This document shows, piece by piece, positions 9,560 to 18,725 of a stretch of 35,165 nt of DNA (position 1 is its first letter; every line of letters begins with the position of its first letter). The notes beneath the pieces were generated by a model, which saw only the letters and a program-made list of their open reading frames with translations, ran no database searches and had not been told where the DNA came from. Source of the stretch: Eubacteriales Family XIII. Incertae Sedis bacterium (lineage in GTDB: Bacteria > Bacillota > Clostridia > Peptostreptococcales > Anaerovoracaceae); the NCBI GenBank assembly GCA_031276135.1, contig JAISNR010000016.1:1-35165 (forward strand), in the 5' to 3' direction. Position numbers and translations under genes: made by a program.

Positions 9560-10756
9560 TCAGACGAAGGCGTCCAAGGAGGCGTCCTCCTCTTCAAAGG
9601 TAACCCTGCTGAGTTCGTTGATGCGGATATCGTCCGTTTCCCCGTACTGATACAGCTGGTCGAGCATCTCCACGACCGTGCGGATGCGCGTCCTGAGCAG
9701 ATATCCGTGCTTTTCGACGGCGGACAGCAGTTCTTCGACGTTCAGGTTGGGTTGCCAACCGTAGGCTTGGCCGTGATATTGACATATCTTCTCAACTATT
9801 TCCATCGTCTCTTCCCGGTTGAGCGGGAGCAGCTGCGTTGCGGAAGCGATCTCCGCCAGCGTCGCTTCGACCCTTTCCCTTTCCGCCTCCGTGAGCTGCG
9901 CGTCATCCAGACGGGCGTGTTCGTGCTTGGCCTCGATGACATCCGGCGTGTACGAGGCATTGAAGGCGAATATGCAGTGCGACGCCTCCGTGCGCGCGGG
10001 CCTGAGAAACTCGTCCATGTTGAGGTAGGCCTTCAGGCGCGACTTCCGCCCCAGGCGTCCGATCAATTCGGCTTCATCGAACAGGAGCACCCATCCGTCG
10101 TACCCGAAGAGCAGAAAGAGGTGCGACAAGAACGCGAAATAGTCCTGCAAATGGCGGGATTTCGCGAAGGCGACGTTGAAAATCGCGGGTTCGCCGTATA
10201 TGCGCCGATAGATCTGCCGCAGCGTGGTGTTCGCCATGAAATTCCCTTCCAGATCGCCGAGCAAGAGGTATTTCTCCTCGTCGTCCTGCGTGCCCAGATA
10301 GGCTTTCAGCACGTAGTAGAGCTTGTTGACGCCAAGCCGCGTGAGGCAGTATTCGAGCAGGGACGCGACGATGGGATGCCCGGACGAAAGCTGTTCCAAG
10401 ACGACGGAAATTCCGGGTTGTACCTGTTTCGGCAGGTATGTGTTCTGCAAAATCTTCGGATACAGCGTGTGCAGACTCGACAGCGGACTCTCCTTGCTCA
10501 GCGTCACCGTGCTGACCGCCATGTTCCGCTCCTGCGCCATGTTGAACACCGTATTCAACAGGTGGGTTTTTCCCTCGCCGTATTTTCCGGAGAGAATCCG
10601 TCCGCCCGATTGGCGGTTCTCCGCCAAATGCTCGAGCGCGTCCTGCATCTCGCGCATGATCCCGGGGCGGGCGGAAGAAAAGCAGTACCCCACCTCGCGG
10701 GACGGTATGCCCGAGCGCAGGGCTTCAATGATGCGTCCGGCCCGATAATCGTTCAT
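9560..10756 (-). CDS. P-loop ATPase, BREX-type ATP-binding domain (BrxC/BrxD-like, DUF2791-like)
   Basis: N-terminus MNDYRAGRIIEALRSGIPSREVG...; Walker A GRILSGKYGEGKTHLLN; Walker B GWVLLFDEAELIGRLGRKSRLKAY, the ATPase core style of BrxD/DUF2791. Confidence 0.8.
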   Translation of the reverse strand: MNDYRAGRIIEALRSGIPSREVGYCFSSARPGIMREMQDALEHLAENRQSGGRILSGKYGEGKTHLLNTVFNMAQERNMAVSTVTLSKESPLSSLHTLYPKILQNTYLPKQVQPGISVVLEQLSSGHPIVASLLEYCLTRLGVNKLYYVLKAYLGTQDDEEKYLLLGDLEGNFMANTTLRQIYRRIYGEPAIFNVAFAKSRHLQDYFAFLSHLFLLFGYDGWVLLFDEAELIGRLGRKSRLKAYLNMDEFLRPARTEASHCIFAFNASYTPDVIEAKHEHARLDDAQLTEAERERVEATLAEIASATQLLPLNREETMEIVEKICQYHGQAYGWQPNLNVEELLSAVEKHGYLLRTRIRTVVEMLDQLYQYGETDDIRINELSRVTFEEEDASLDAFV

Positions 10757-10771
10757 TGGGCTTCTCCTTCC

Positions 10772-11812
10772 TTACCGCTCACGGCGGGCGAGCTTGTTCA
10801 TGTCGATGATATCGGAAAATTTGTTGAAGCGCCGGCTCTCGACCTCGTTTTGGATGCGCATCCAGAGCGCCTGATACGACTTCAGCCCGGCCGCTTCGTC
10901 CTCCATCAGCTTCCTGTCAAAGGCGAACACGAACATCACATGGCTGAGCGTGTCGATCTCGTCGATCAACTCCCGAACGCTCTCATAGGCGTCCTCGCGC
11001 CGCATCTTCGTATAGCGTATCTCCTCCAAAGAGGAATTTTCGACCAGAATATCCAGATCATCCACGCCCACGATCAGTCCGGCGACGCCCGTCAAACGCA
11101 ACAGCTCGATCAGGGAACGAAGCATGTGCCGCGCGTTGTGCTTGGTGATCTTGAACGGCGACAGGCCGAGTTTGCGCAGGGCCGGCAGACGGACGCTCTT
11201 GTCGCCGGCCATCCATGCGGACAGCAACTCCCGCGAAGCCGGTTCGAGCAGGGGATGACCCAAAATGCCGCCCGTCATCAGGGCGGCGCAGACGGCGAAG
11301 TTCTTGTCGATGCGCGGATTCTTGAAGAACAGGGCGCTGATCTGCGCGCGCAGCTCAAGGCGCGCAATCGGATCGAACATCCCCAAGCTCATCAGATAAT
11401 CCGCGAAATTCATGCCCGGCGGGATGTCCTCATACCGATATCCCATCTGCGCGACGATATTCCGCGCGCAGATTTGCAGACAGGCGGGCAGGTCCGCCGC
11501 GTTCAAGATCGCGGCGTATATCTCCTTGAAATCGTGCATCCACACGTTCTTGGCGGAAAGATGCACGGCCCTGTAGCCCCGTTCTTCCGCTTCGGACAAA
11601 AAGAGACGCAGACAACGGCTCTTGCCGCTGCCCTTGCTCCCGGTGATGAACTTGATCTTGCTTCCTCCCGGCGCGATGTACGCGTCCAGATAGTGCTCCC
11701 GCCAAAAATCGACGATCATCCGGGAGTCCGCAAGCGCTTCGCGGGAGGCATCACCCTCCTCCGGATGCGCATTCGCGTTCAGCGAATCGAAATCGGCGCC
11801 CTGCAAATCCAT
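10772..11812 (-). CDS. Second P-loop ATPase, likely partner of the BrxD-like ATPase
   Basis: Walker A KIKFITGSKGSGKSRCLRLFL, Walker B VAGLIVGVDDLDILVENSSLEEIRYTKMRREDAYESVRELIDEID; gene spacing of ~15 bp to the next ATPase indicates an operon. Confidence 0.75.
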   Translation of the reverse strand: MDLQGADFDSLNANAHPEEGDASREALADSRMIVDFWREHYLDAYIAPGGSKIKFITGSKGSGKSRCLRLFLSEAEERGYRAVHLSAKNVWMHDFKEIYAAILNAADLPACLQICARNIVAQMGYRYEDIPPGMNFADYLMSLGMFDPIARLELRAQISALFFKNPRIDKNFAVCAALMTGGILGHPLLEPASRELLSAWMAGDKSVRLPALRKLGLSPFKITKHNARHMLRSLIELLRLTGVAGLIVGVDDLDILVENSSLEEIRYTKMRREDAYESVRELIDEIDTLSHVMFVFAFDRKLMEDEAAGLKSYQALWMRIQNEVESRRFNKFSDIIDMNKLARRER

Positions 11813-11823
11813 TCATGCCCCTC

Positions 11824-12606
11824 CTATGCTTTGAAAAAGCGGATGGTGACCAAAAATTGCTCATTGCCGGCCGCGTCGATGATGCGAATCGCCTTGCTGT
11901 TGTTCCGGCTCGGGCCGAACTGGTATCTGCGCCCGTCGCCCGCCTCATCGGAATCCGAGGCATACAGGCGCGCCAGATCAAAGGCGTAGCTCCGCATGTC
12001 GTATTCCCGCCTGAAGCGGCTCATCGGCGTCAGGAATTTGTAGATCGTCGTCAGATAGACGTCGGCGCCCTCGATGGCTTTTTTGTCTTTCGAACCCGCC
12101 AAAAGAGCCAAATCGTAGGCCGCCGCCAATTCCGCCGCATACTGCTCCGATTTGAACGGGGCGGCGAGCAACTTGTTCCGCTTTTTTTCCAAGTCCTCCA
12201 CGATCGCGCGCGGCCGCAGACCGGCGGCCTTGCGCCTGTTGATCATGAGTTCCTCGTTCTGCGGATCGATCTTCAGGCGATACGGAAACACCTCGTAGAC
12301 GTTGTCCTCGCCCTTGATGTCGATGCGGCGCTCCTTGCACAGCGTCACCAGCTGCCGCGCGAAATCCCCGGATTCCAGATAGGCTTTCATGTCCGCGGAC
12401 CGGATCTTCGCCGCGATGTCCGCCATGCTGCGGTCGCAATCGGCGACGATCGCGCCCGCGGCCGGAAGCTCGCGCGCGGCGGCTTTCAGATCCCCCGTTT
12501 CCACGCTCCTGTTGATGCGCTTGAGCAGCTTTTGATGGGTGGCGATCTGTTCCTTCAACTTCTCGGCAAGCTCCGCGTATTCCGTGTAAAATTCCTCGTA
12601 ATTCAT
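11824..12606 (-). CDS. Conserved-looking protein of unknown function (~261 aa), helical N-terminus
   Basis: Start MNYEEFYTEYAELAEKLKEQIATHQKLLKRINRSVETGD at 12606 with AAGGAG upstream; 11 bp before the ATPase gene; no recognised family. Confidence 0.75.
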   Translation of the reverse strand: MNYEEFYTEYAELAEKLKEQIATHQKLLKRINRSVETGDLKAAARELPAAGAIVADCDRSMADIAAKIRSADMKAYLESGDFARQLVTLCKERRIDIKGEDNVYEVFPYRLKIDPQNEELMINRRKAAGLRPRAIVEDLEKKRNKLLAAPFKSEQYAAELAAAYDLALLAGSKDKKAIEGADVYLTTIYKFLTPMSRFRREYDMRSYAFDLARLYASDSDEAGDGRRYQFGPSRNNSKAIRIIDAAGNEQFLVTIRFFKA

Positions 12607-12710
12607 CAAAAAACTCCTTTTTTCGCGCCGGACTTGCCGGTATAATTCAGTTATTCGGACGCAAGCGAGTTCGTCCGGCCGATTCCTTGTGCGGATTCGC
12701 AATATTAAAT

Positions 12711-12762
12711 ATTTTAACTTGCTTGCCGTCGATTGTCAATCGCATTCTCGCAGCCGTTTAAT
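12711..12762. promoter_or_regulatory. Divergent overlapping promoters sharing a palindromic -35 region
   Basis: Minus: TTGACA-17-TAAAAT (12739 to 12711). Plus: TTGTCA-18-TTTAAT (12733-12762). Both -35s lie in the palindrome CGATTG-T-CAATCG (12730-12742). Confidence 0.65.
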
Positions 12763-12803
12763 TCCGGAATTTGGAATTCGGGCTTGGAATTTTGGAGAGC
12801 CGA

Positions 12804-14461
12804 TGCATCAAAAAACCTTTGACACGCATGCGTACTCCCTGCCGCGCATCCGCCTGTACCCTTGGCAGGAGGATTGTCTTGCGCGATGGTTTGACAACGG
12901 ATGCAGGGGCATCGCCGGCGTGGCGACCGGCGCGGGAAAGACCCTGCTGGCTCTGGCGGCGGCCTATCATCTGGCCGCGCGCCGGCCCGCCGAGCCGCTT
13001 AAAATCAAAATCATCGTTCCCAAGGTATTCCTCGCCGCGCAGTGGCGCGCAGACATCATGCACTTCCTCGGCGTCCCGCGCGGGGACATCGGACTGTACT
13101 GCGGCGCGATCAAAGAGGACAGCGGCAAGCCTTTTATGATCTACGTCATCAACACGGCGCGCCTCTGCGTGTCGCGGCACATCCTGAAGGACGCGTCCGA
13201 AGGCGCCTCCGTGCTGCTGATCTGCGACGAGTGCCATCACTTCGGCAGCGCGGAGAACGCGCACGTGTTCGACTTCCTGCCGCACGTGCCAAAGGAGCGC
13301 TACTTCGCGCTCGGCCTGTCGGCCACCCCCGAGGGCGAAAATTACCGCGAAACGGTCGTGCCCGCCCTCGGCAGGGAAATCTACCGCTACGATCTGTCCG
13401 ACGCGGCGCGCGATCGAATCATAGCGGACTGCGCGGTCTTTCACATCGCGGTGGATTTTCTGCGGGACGAACGGGATGAATACGAAGAATTCTCCCAAAA
13501 GATCACCGCGCTCCTGCGCAAATTGCTGCGAATCTGTCCGTCCCTCCGCAAGGCGTCGCACAGAACATTCTTCCAAAAATTGTTACGCCTTCAATCGCGC
13601 GGGGGCGAGGAGGGCGCGCTGGCGGGTGCCTTGGTGATGTTGCTTTTTCGGCGCAAGGAGGTCATACACAAGGCGCGGATGCGGATGGACTGCGGCGCGG
13701 AGATCGTGCGGCGGCTGATGCCCGACCACCGCATCATCCTGTTCACCGAGCGCATCGAAACGGCGGACATCCTGTTCAACGCACTGCACGCGGACTTTCC
13801 CGGACAGATCGGCCGATATCACAGCAATATGGGCGCGGAGGAGAAAACGCGCGCGCTGGATCGCTACAGAAGCGGGGAAATCAAGGTGATCGTGTGCTGC
13901 CGCGCCTTGGACGAGGGCTTGAACGTGCCGGAAACGGACGCCGGCATCATCCTGTCGGTCGGCAGCGGCGCGCGGCAACGCATCCAGCGCATCGGCCGCA
14001 TCCTGCGGCGCGGGCGCGCGGACCGGCCGAAGAAGATCTACTACCTGCACATCGCGGACAGCGCCGAGGCCGAAGAACTCCTGCCTGCGGAGGATGCAGA
14101 CGCAGGAATCGCAGAGCGCCCGCCCGCAGAATCTCCGGAGGCGGAGGATTCGGGAATCGGGGCCGCAAAGGAAACGGACGCCGGCCCGTACAGGCTCGCT
14201 TGGACCCTTGACGGCGATCTGCTGCCGGATCCCGCGTATGCGGCCTTGTCGGAACGGGTGACGGAGCATCTGATTCGATCCGGCGCTTCGGAGCGGCATC
14301 TGCGCAACGCGAAAGCGCATCTGGACAGGGGCTGCGTCCGCACCGATTTTCTGCTGCCGGAATCCGCCTGCCGCGAAGGGCTCGAACGGGCGCGGCCGGA
14401 CGAAAAGGATTATTGGATCGCCATGCTGCTCATGGCGCGAAGCCGTGAAGGATTGCTGTGA
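12804..14461 (+). CDS. DEAD/DEAH-box (XPB/Rad25-like SF2) helicase
   Basis: LYPWQEDCLARWFDNGCRGIAGVATGAGKTLLALAAAYHL (Q-like motif and Walker A), LLICDECHHFGS (DECH), LGLSATPEG, IILFTERIETADILF, ARQRIQRIGRILRRGRA (motif VI). Start 12804 preceded by TTGGAGAG. Confidence 0.92.
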
Positions 14462-14542
14462 AAAGCCCCGGACGGAAGGACGCGGCCACGCATGCGCGCC
14501 CGCCGGGCCGGGCGCGGCGCCGTTCTCCGCCCCGGGCGGATA

Positions 14543-15265
14543 TCAGGCGAACAGATCCACCGCGCAGTTCGTATACACCTTCTGCACGTCGTCGTTTTCC
14601 TCCAGAGCCTCTATCATGCGCGTCAGGTTCTTGACATCCCCCTCCGCAGGCGTGGTTTCCATGGAAGGCACGTACTCGATATCCGCTTCGGCAAGCTCGT
14701 AATGCGCGCTTCGCAGGGCGTCGGCCACCGCGTCGAAGGCTTCCTGCGAGGTTCGGATTTCAAAGCTGTCGTCGTAGCTGATCATGTCGTCCATGCCGGC
14801 CTCCAGCGCCAGATCCATCAGCGCCTCCTCGTCGATGGAATCATTTTTCTCTATCAGTATGACGCCCTTGCGCTCGAACATGTAAGACACGCAGCCGGGC
14901 ACGCCGAGATTGCCGCCGAATCTGTCGAAGGTGTGCTTTACGGCCGACGTGGTGCGGTTCTTGTTGTCGGTCAGCACGTCCACGATGACGGCGACGCCGC
15001 CGGCGCCGTAGCCCTCGAAGCTGCCCGGTTCATAGGACTCGCCCGCCAGCTCGCCCGTCCCCTTCTTGATCGCCCGCGCAATGTTGTCGTTCGGCATGTT
15101 GATGGACTTCGCCTTCTCGATGGCGTGCTTGAGGCTTATGTTGTAATCGGGATCCCCGCCCGCCTTCGCGGCGACGGTGATCGCCCGCGCATACTTCGTA
15201 AACACCGCCGCGCGCTTTGAATCCTGCGCCGCCTTGCGGCCCGCTATGGTTCCGTGTCTGCCCAT
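14543..15265 (-). CDS. yebC: YebC/PmpR family DNA-binding/translation-associated protein
   Basis: MGRHGTIAGRKAAQDSKRAAVFTKYARAITVAAKAGGDPDYNISLKHAIEKAKSINMPNDNIARAIKKGTGE...YEGYGAGGVAVIVDVLTDNKNRT-type signature. Confidence 0.97.
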   Translation of the reverse strand: MGRHGTIAGRKAAQDSKRAAVFTKYARAITVAAKAGGDPDYNISLKHAIEKAKSINMPNDNIARAIKKGTGELAGESYEPGSFEGYGAGGVAVIVDVLTDNKNRTTSAVKHTFDRFGGNLGVPGCVSYMFERKGVILIEKNDSIDEEALMDLALEAGMDDMISYDDSFEIRTSQEAFDAVADALRSAHYELAEADIEYVPSMETTPAEGDVKNLTRMIEALEENDDVQKVYTNCAVDLFA

Positions 15266-15354
15266 GTTCTTCTACCTCCATGCTTTCCTGCGTTTTTTTA
15301 CAGGGTATTATACCATGAACAAACGCAAAAATCCGCATTTTTCATTTTTTCGAA

Positions 15355-16755
15355 TTAAACCCGGCGGTCCGAGTGATGCAGCGAAACCACGCACTCCACG
15401 TGTCCGGTATGCGGAAACATGTCCACGGGCGTCGCTTCGACGAAGGCGTAGCCCGCTGCGGTCAGGCGCTTTACGTCGCGCGCGAGCGTGGCGGGGTCGC
15501 AGGATACGTAGACGATGCGCGCGGGCGCGCCGGCCGCGATCGCGGACAAAAGCTCCGCGCGGCAACCCGCGCGCGGCGGATCGAGGATCACCGTCCGCGG
15601 CCTCTCCCGCGCGAGCAGAGCGGGCAGCGCGCGTTCGGCGAGATCGCGCACGAAAACCGCGTTCGCTATGCCGTTGCGCGCCGCGTTGCGTCGCGCGTCC
15701 GCGACGGCGGACGCGTCCGATTCGACGCCCACCACGCGCCCTGCCGCTCCCGCGCAGCGGAGTCCGAGAACACCCGCGCCGCAATACAGATCAAAGACCG
15801 TGTCCCTTCGCCGCAGATCCGCATACTTCGTGACCGGGTCCCAGAGCGCGCGGGCGCCGGCCGGATTCACCTGAAAGAACGCGTGGGGCGAAATGTCGAA
15901 ATGCAGTTCGCCGAGCCTCTCCGAGATCGTGCCCTTTCCCGCCGCAAGGACGGGCCGGACGCCCGCATCCGGCGGCACGAAAACGACGCTTTCGAGGCTG
16001 TATGTCGCGCCGTTCTCCCCGGGGGGAAGCGCGGAAACGGCTTCCCCCATCGCCGCGAGCAGACTCCCGGCGCCGCGCGGCCGACTTTCGCTTACGGAGA
16101 GAACGGCCATGACCTCGCCCGTGCCGAAAGCCGTCCGGACGGTGAGCCCTCGCACGAGGTCCGCCGTCCGGTCCGCCCGGCGCGAAGCTGCGGCGAAGCG
16201 CCGCAGCACGCCCGCCAAGGCGTTTGCGGGCGGCGCTTGGATGAGGCAATCCGGCGCGTCCGCGAGCGCATGGCTTTCGGCGGCGTAAAAACCGACCCGC
16301 GCGCCCTCCACCGCGTAACGCGCCTTGTTGCGATAGCGCCAAGGGTTCTCCATCGCCACGATGGGCCGGATCACAGGCGCGCGGACACCGCCGATGCGAA
16401 CGAGCGCGGTTTCGACCAAGCGCTCCTTCATGCGGGCCTGTTCGGGATAGCGCATGTGCTGCAGGGAACAACCGCCGCAACGCGAAAACTGCGCGCAAAG
16501 CGGCGCAACGCGATTCGGCGAAGGCTCGATGAGCCGCTTCAGCGAAGCCACGGCAAAACGCCGTTTCATCCGTTCGATCGTCACGAACGCCAAGTCGCCC
16601 GGTATCAAGCCCGGAACGAACACGGCGAGGCCGTCGTCCATGCGGCCGACGCCCCGCCCCGAGGCATCCGTGTCCGTGATCCTGACCGCGCCGGCAGCTT
16701 CCGCTTCCCGCCGCGCCGCAGACGCTCCCGTGCCGTTTTCCCCGTGCGCCGTCAT
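15355..16755 (-). CDS. rlmD: RlmD/RumA-like 23S rRNA (uracil-C5)-methyltransferase
   Basis: TRAM-like N-terminus, Fe-S motif CAQFSRCGGCSLQH, SAM motif VFDLYCGAGVLGL, ILDPPRAGC and IVYVSCDPATLARD. Start MTAHGENG at 16755 overlaps the upstream stop by 4 bp (ATGA). Confidence 0.93.
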   Translation of the reverse strand: MTAHGENGTGASAARREAEAAGAVRITDTDASGRGVGRMDDGLAVFVPGLIPGDLAFVTIERMKRRFAVASLKRLIEPSPNRVAPLCAQFSRCGGCSLQHMRYPEQARMKERLVETALVRIGGVRAPVIRPIVAMENPWRYRNKARYAVEGARVGFYAAESHALADAPDCLIQAPPANALAGVLRRFAAASRRADRTADLVRGLTVRTAFGTGEVMAVLSVSESRPRGAGSLLAAMGEAVSALPPGENGATYSLESVVFVPPDAGVRPVLAAGKGTISERLGELHFDISPHAFFQVNPAGARALWDPVTKYADLRRRDTVFDLYCGAGVLGLRCAGAAGRVVGVESDASAVADARRNAARNGIANAVFVRDLAERALPALLARERPRTVILDPPRAGCRAELLSAIAAGAPARIVYVSCDPATLARDVKRLTAAGYAFVEATPVDMFPHTGHVECVVSLHHSDRRV

Positions 16756-17177
16756 TCCCCGTCCAGGGTCCGAACCACGGCCGTATACAGCTCCGGCATG
16801 ATCTTCTTCAGGCGCACCGGTTTGAGATTGTGATCCGTGATGCCGTGCCAAGTCCTGCCTGCGGCGAGCAACTCCCCGCTCTCCTTTCGCAGGATCTCGT
16901 AGCCCATCACGATGCTGGCGCCGCCCAGATCGTCCACGCGGCACACGATGTCGAGCACGTCGTCGTAGAACGCCGGACGCCTGTACTTGCACGCGATCTC
17001 CGTGACCGGAAGCCATATGCCGTCCTTTTCGAGCTTGGCATAGGGATAGCCGATCTGCCGCAGGTACTCCGTTCGGCCGATCTCAAACCACTTGATGAAA
17101 TTGCCGTGATACGCGACGCCCATCGCGTCCGTATCCGCGTAGATCACGCGCGTTTCGGAATGAAATCTCTTGGCCAT
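16752..17177 (-). CDS. Acyl-CoA thioesterase, 4HBT (YbgC/FadM-like) family
   Basis: MAKRFHSETRVIYADTDAMGVAYHGNFIKWFEIGRTEYLRQIGYPY, the hot-dog YADTDAMGVAYHGNYxxWFExGR signature. Confidence 0.93.
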   Translation of the reverse strand: MAKRFHSETRVIYADTDAMGVAYHGNFIKWFEIGRTEYLRQIGYPYAKLEKDGIWLPVTEIACKYRRPAFYDDVLDIVCRVDDLGGASIVMGYEILRKESGELLAAGRTWHGITDHNLKPVRLKKIMPELYTAVVRTLDGE

Positions 17178-17232
17178 GCGCCCGTCCTTTCCGTTTCGCA
17201 GACGACCGGCGCGGCATGCCGGTCCGCGCCGC

Positions 17233-18531
17233 TCAATCGTCCGACGTTTCCTCGCCGGCCGCCTCTTCCCCCTCCTGTGCTTCTTCACCCTCCTGCACAT
17301 CGTCGGAAAGCATGTCCCGATACCAGCAGAGCGCTTCCACATAGGCCTCGTATATGCTCTCCGTCGTCAGATCGTAGAGGATCAGCATGCGGGAAACCGC
17401 CGACCAATTCGCCGATTCGTAATGGATCATGAAGTTGTAGACGTCGCCGAATTTCCCCCTGTGCAACACGAGGGCCTCGCGGATGTCGTCGGACACGAGC
17501 ACGAGCTTCAGCGCGTCCTCCATGGACATTTCCAGCATCGCGTCCAGCACGGAAAAGATGCCCATGAGGAAGAGGCTCTGCGCGTCGGCGTAAAGCCCGA
17601 ATTTGATCGCCAACGCCTCCGCAAACCGCGCGCGTATCAGCGACAGCTTCGTGATCTCGTTCGGTTTTTCCGATCCGAGCTTGTTGGCCGCGGCGGCCGT
17701 GATCCACTTGCGCACCTCCTCCTGTCCCAGCATGACCACGGCGCCGCTTATGGTCTTGATCTCGTTCCTGCGCCCCATGTTCCCCGTGTTGACCATGCGA
17801 AGCAGGGAGATGGTCAGCGCCGGATCCCGTTGGATGACCTTCGCCACGGCATCGAAGTCGAAATTTTCCGCACGGACCTTGTTCAGCAGGTTGATCATGT
17901 TGACCTGCAAGGGAGAAACCTTGTTGTCCCCTTCGGAAAAGGGCATGCGGTAAAAACTGCCCTCGAACAGGCCCTTGTAGTTCTTGCGCGCGCTTTGGAA
18001 GATTTCCATGGAATTTATATTGGTGTAGACGTAACTCATATGCGAAAATCTCTCCGCGACCTGCGTCCTGAGCGTCACCTGCTTGGGGTCGCCGAATATC
18101 CGTTGATCGTAAAACATGAAATCGCAGAGCTCCAGAATATGAATATACGCCACGATGTTATTTATCCTGCATATTCCGAAGCGATACCCGCGCTCCTTGA
18201 GCCGCCGGATGTTGCTCACATTCATCGCATCGCCCTTCACGTTGCCGTCGATGAGGAAGATGATCTTGTCGGGCGGTTCGTTGCACACCTTGTCGAGCTC
18301 GGTCATGAGCATGAGCTTGCTGACGGGAACGAAGATCGGCTTGCCCATCGTAAGCGCGTCCAGACCGACCACGCGCAACATGGAAAGCAACGGAGAGTGC
18401 ATGGCGCCGTCGAAATGAATGCCCTCCTTCGCGGCCGACAAAAGGTCATTGCCCTTGCTGTACTGAAACATGTATGCCTCGACGGCATTTTCCTCGTTGA
18501 AAAGAGGTACCGGCACCACCAACAAATCCAC
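17233..18531 (-). CDS. HDOD-domain signalling protein with degenerate EAL-like N-terminus (YuxH-type)
   Basis: HDOD core FDAVAKVIQRDPALTISLLRMVNTGNMGRRNEIKTISGAVVMLGQEEVRKWI; N-terminal ~200 aa fits an EAL-like fold position but lacks an EAL motif; acidic C-terminal tail. Confidence 0.85.
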   Translation of the reverse strand: MDLLVVPVPLFNEENAVEAYMFQYSKGNDLLSAAKEGIHFDGAMHSPLLSMLRVVGLDALTMGKPIFVPVSKLMLMTELDKVCNEPPDKIIFLIDGNVKGDAMNVSNIRRLKERGYRFGICRINNIVAYIHILELCDFMFYDQRIFGDPKQVTLRTQVAERFSHMSYVYTNINSMEIFQSARKNYKGLFEGSFYRMPFSEGDNKVSPLQVNMINLLNKVRAENFDFDAVAKVIQRDPALTISLLRMVNTGNMGRRNEIKTISGAVVMLGQEEVRKWITAAAANKLGSEKPNEITKLSLIRARFAEALAIKFGLYADAQSLFLMGIFSVLDAMLEMSMEDALKLVLVSDDIREALVLHRGKFGDVYNFMIHYESANWSAVSRMLILYDLTTESIYEAYVEALCWYRDMLSDDVQEGEEAQEGEEAAGEETSDD

Positions 18532-18725
18532 TTGTTGTTCTTCTCCTTTCCCTGGTCAAGGCGCAATGCGCCCGCCCCGCCGCAACCGCGCGCGCGTACA
18601 AAAACACCCCGCGCGCCGCGCATGCGGATATATTTGTTCTTATTATACATCAAAACAGTATTAATATAAAGAGGTATAGTTGTCTTTTTTTATGTCGGCG
18701 GGGTGTATGCGGGGGGGGTGCAGGG

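Noticed and set aside
9491-11989. 832 aa plus-strand ORF antisense to the two P-loop ATPases
   Set aside because: No domain signature; the minus-strand genes have Walker A/B motifs and ribosome-binding sites.
12656-12677. Inverted repeat CGGACG...CGTCCG in the helicase/ATPase intergenic region as an extra operator
   Set aside because: Short 6-bp arms in GC-rich DNA; likely leader hairpin or chance, weaker than the palindromes at 12730-12742 and 12760-12771.
9560-14461. Calling the ATPase/helicase locus a complete BREX system
   Set aside because: No PglZ/BrxZ phosphatase, PglX/BrxX methyltransferase, BrxL or BrxA/B homologues visible; only the ATPase and helicase styles overlap.
15373-16833. 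486 aa plus-strand ORF over the RlmD-like gene
   Set aside because: Antisense to a methyltransferase with all diagnostic motifs.
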